A stretch of 64,000 nt of DNA. Source: Vespa crabro (lineage: Eukaryota; Arthropoda; Insecta; Hymenoptera; Vespidae). The notes beneath the pieces are model-generated. The model was not told the origin of the DNA, ran no database searches, and saw nothing but the letters and a program-made list of their open reading frames with translations. Shown here one piece after another: positions 62,254 through 64,000 of the stretch. Within the stretch, counting starts at the first letter, position 1. Each line of letters opens with the position of its first letter. The DNA is taken from contig NC_060956.1 of assembly GCF_910589235.1 (NCBI RefSeq), positions 14,125,999-14,189,998 on the forward strand. The letters are read 5' to 3'. The translations under genes were made by a program, and so were the position numbers.

Positions 62254-64000
62254 TATGAACTGTACAAATAAAAGTACCATAAAACACTTCATTGTCTTTT
62301 ATATTAAACTAATTCTATGATTGATTTAGTTTGCGATAACTTGTAGAATATGTGGCAGTGAAAGTTCTACTAAAATGTTCAGATATTCAAGCTCCACCCA
62401 ATGTTCTCATTTTCATGAACTAATTGGATAGTAGCTCTGCTGAGGTGAACTAATTATATTAACCTACACATAGACTGTAAACATTTCTATAAACTAGGTT
62501 TTAACATATCCAATGATAGAATCAATATAGTATAAAAAGATATAAACAACGTCTGCAGGATAATAAAAAAAAAAAATAATTACAAAATAATTAGATATAT
62601 TATTTATTAATAATCATACTTTTTGAAGAATTCAATATATTATCCTTTTTTTACTTTTACATATTCCAATATATCACATAGAAATATATGTAATTTCTTC
62701 AAAATAAACCTAATAATTAACTTGACAATAATATTAATACATTTCGGAAATTATAAACATGCGCTCTAATCTTCAAATCCAAATTACAAGATATATTTTA
62801 TATTTTTTACTGGTACACCAGAAATGTAAAAGGATAAAAATTAACCTACGATATATCTTCTGGTTTCGATTACGAACCAATCATTTTCAAATAGATAAGA
62901 AAATAGTTGTCATGCATTTAAACATTGAAAGAGGTAAGAAATATTTGTGTACACGTAGCAAAATGACGTAACATACGCGTTGCAGAAGATGGAAAAGATT
63001 ATAATAAGAAAGGTTAAGGGACTTACGAATTTGTCGAGAATATTGAACTAAACAAGAAATTGTTTAACGGATGAAAAAAAGCATATTTTTTGTTTTAACA
63101 AACAATTTATCTATAAAATATATTTACCTTTTATTTTAGTTCTATAAGATGTCAAGATGGAAATGCGTCACTCTGTCTGCACATATTTTCTGCCTTTTTT
63201 CGCACGACTAGTACTTTTCTTCTACAAAAAACAAATGCACAATACATATACACAATACTCACACAGACTTGTCTTTTTATTACTTATACAGTTCGTTCTT
63301 TGTTCGATACGATATTTGAAAATTTATTAAAAATCTTTCGAACTTTCCTTTCCGTCGCAAGAAGTTGGACAAAAATTAACACCCGTTGGTTAAGATTGGA
63401 ACCATAGCGCTATTAGGTGGATTTAATGCGTACTAACGCAATAAAATCGAAACATTGAAATCGAAACATTGAAATCACGCATTGAAACCATTCATTTTAT
63501 TTACTATTATTTTTTGTTTTAACTCACGAACATTTACTATACTTTCCTTTCATAGCTTTCCTAGTTTTATAAACAGCATAATGATAGAAAAAAAAATTGT
63601 TAAAATTGAAAAAACATTTCAAAGAACGCGATTAATCATTATAGTAAAATTTTTCATATCTCATCAATACAATATAATTTCCTACGAACATATCATCAAT
63701 AATTCTAAACAATCTGTTATAATATAATATAAGCTAAATATACTAAAGAAAGAAACTAAATATCGAACAGAATAGCATTATTTCTCTTCTCAATTAAGAA
63801 TAAACAATATTTCCCAATTCTTAAAAAAACGCGGTTCTTAAAAAAACAAAAGCCAATGCAGATTTGTCGATCGATTATCGCGCGCTTTTTCACAAAAACA
63901 AAATTGAAAATCAATGATTATTTAAACAAAAGAAACATGAAAGAATAATATATAATAATGTTTCCAAAAAGATTCAAGAAAAATAGATCGATAATAATAA
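62254..64000. other. Upstream region of the golgin gene
   Basis: Expected to contain its 5'UTR exon(s) and promoter. An acceptor-like site abuts the start codon; the partner donor was not identified. Otherwise AT-rich; 63395-63480 contains a short tandem ATTGAAATCGAAAC repeat. No other gene seen. Confidence 0.45.

Noticed and set aside
62254..62292. Start of the golgin at the upstream in-frame ATG (MKCFMVLLF...), which would look like a signal peptide
   Set aside because: An acceptor-like TTTGTACAG lies between that ATG and 62253, and a signal peptide is out of place in a cytosolic golgin; kept only as an alternative.

Overview
The window is nuclear DNA from an animal with short AT-rich introns, GT/AG splice sites, AATAAA poly(A) signals and a high microsatellite load. 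Protein content points to an insect, most likely a hymenopteran (bee, wasp or ant): a GRD/CG8916-class Cys-loop receptor, a Lava-lamp-like giant golgin, a DHRS11-type dehydrogenase and a membrane-tailed arylsulfatase B. The genus cannot be fixed from the sequence. Exon chains below were built by hand from frame, splice consensus and phase; all except the truncated first gene close into full-length reading frames.

Layout. 1-703 (+): last exons of an ArfGAP2/3. 1240-2504 (-): a PPM/PP2C phosphatase, tail to tail with it. 2505-3421: divergent promoter with a perfect 18-bp palindrome. 3422-4805 (+): a nine-finger TFIIIA. 5589-6786 and 8101-9499 (+): tandem phosphoglycolate/4-nitrophenyl-phosphatase-type HAD genes, with a piggyBac-type MITE between them. 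10941-20683 (-): an eight-exon GABA-receptor-like channel subunit with a 5.2-kb intron. 22483-23717 (+): an intron-containing linker-histone-like (H15 winged helix) protein. 23718-33733: about 10 kb without a recognisable gene, rich in GA, TA, GAA and hexanucleotide repeats. 33734-37427 (+): an SDR oxidoreductase. 37428-44496: AT-rich DNA with remnants of hAT, piggyBac-type and Tc1 elements and a possible 5' noncoding exon of the next gene. 44497-47529 (+): an arylsulfatase with signal peptide, C-terminal membrane segment and basic tail. 49178-62253 (-): a 3,599-residue coiled-coil golgin, most of it in a single 8.7-kb exon. 62254-64000: its upstream region.

The genes do not form a pathway. 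ArfGAP2/3 and the giant golgin both serve the Golgi, and the two HAD genes are clear tandem duplicates; the rest look like unrelated neighbours. I found no rRNA, tRNA, CRISPR or bacterial-type operon, and nothing I would call a wholly new biological system. The points most worth a second look are the histone-like gene, the channel pore signature, the MITEs with their odd flanking duplication, the palindrome in the shared promoter, and the repeats and Cys cluster inside the golgin.
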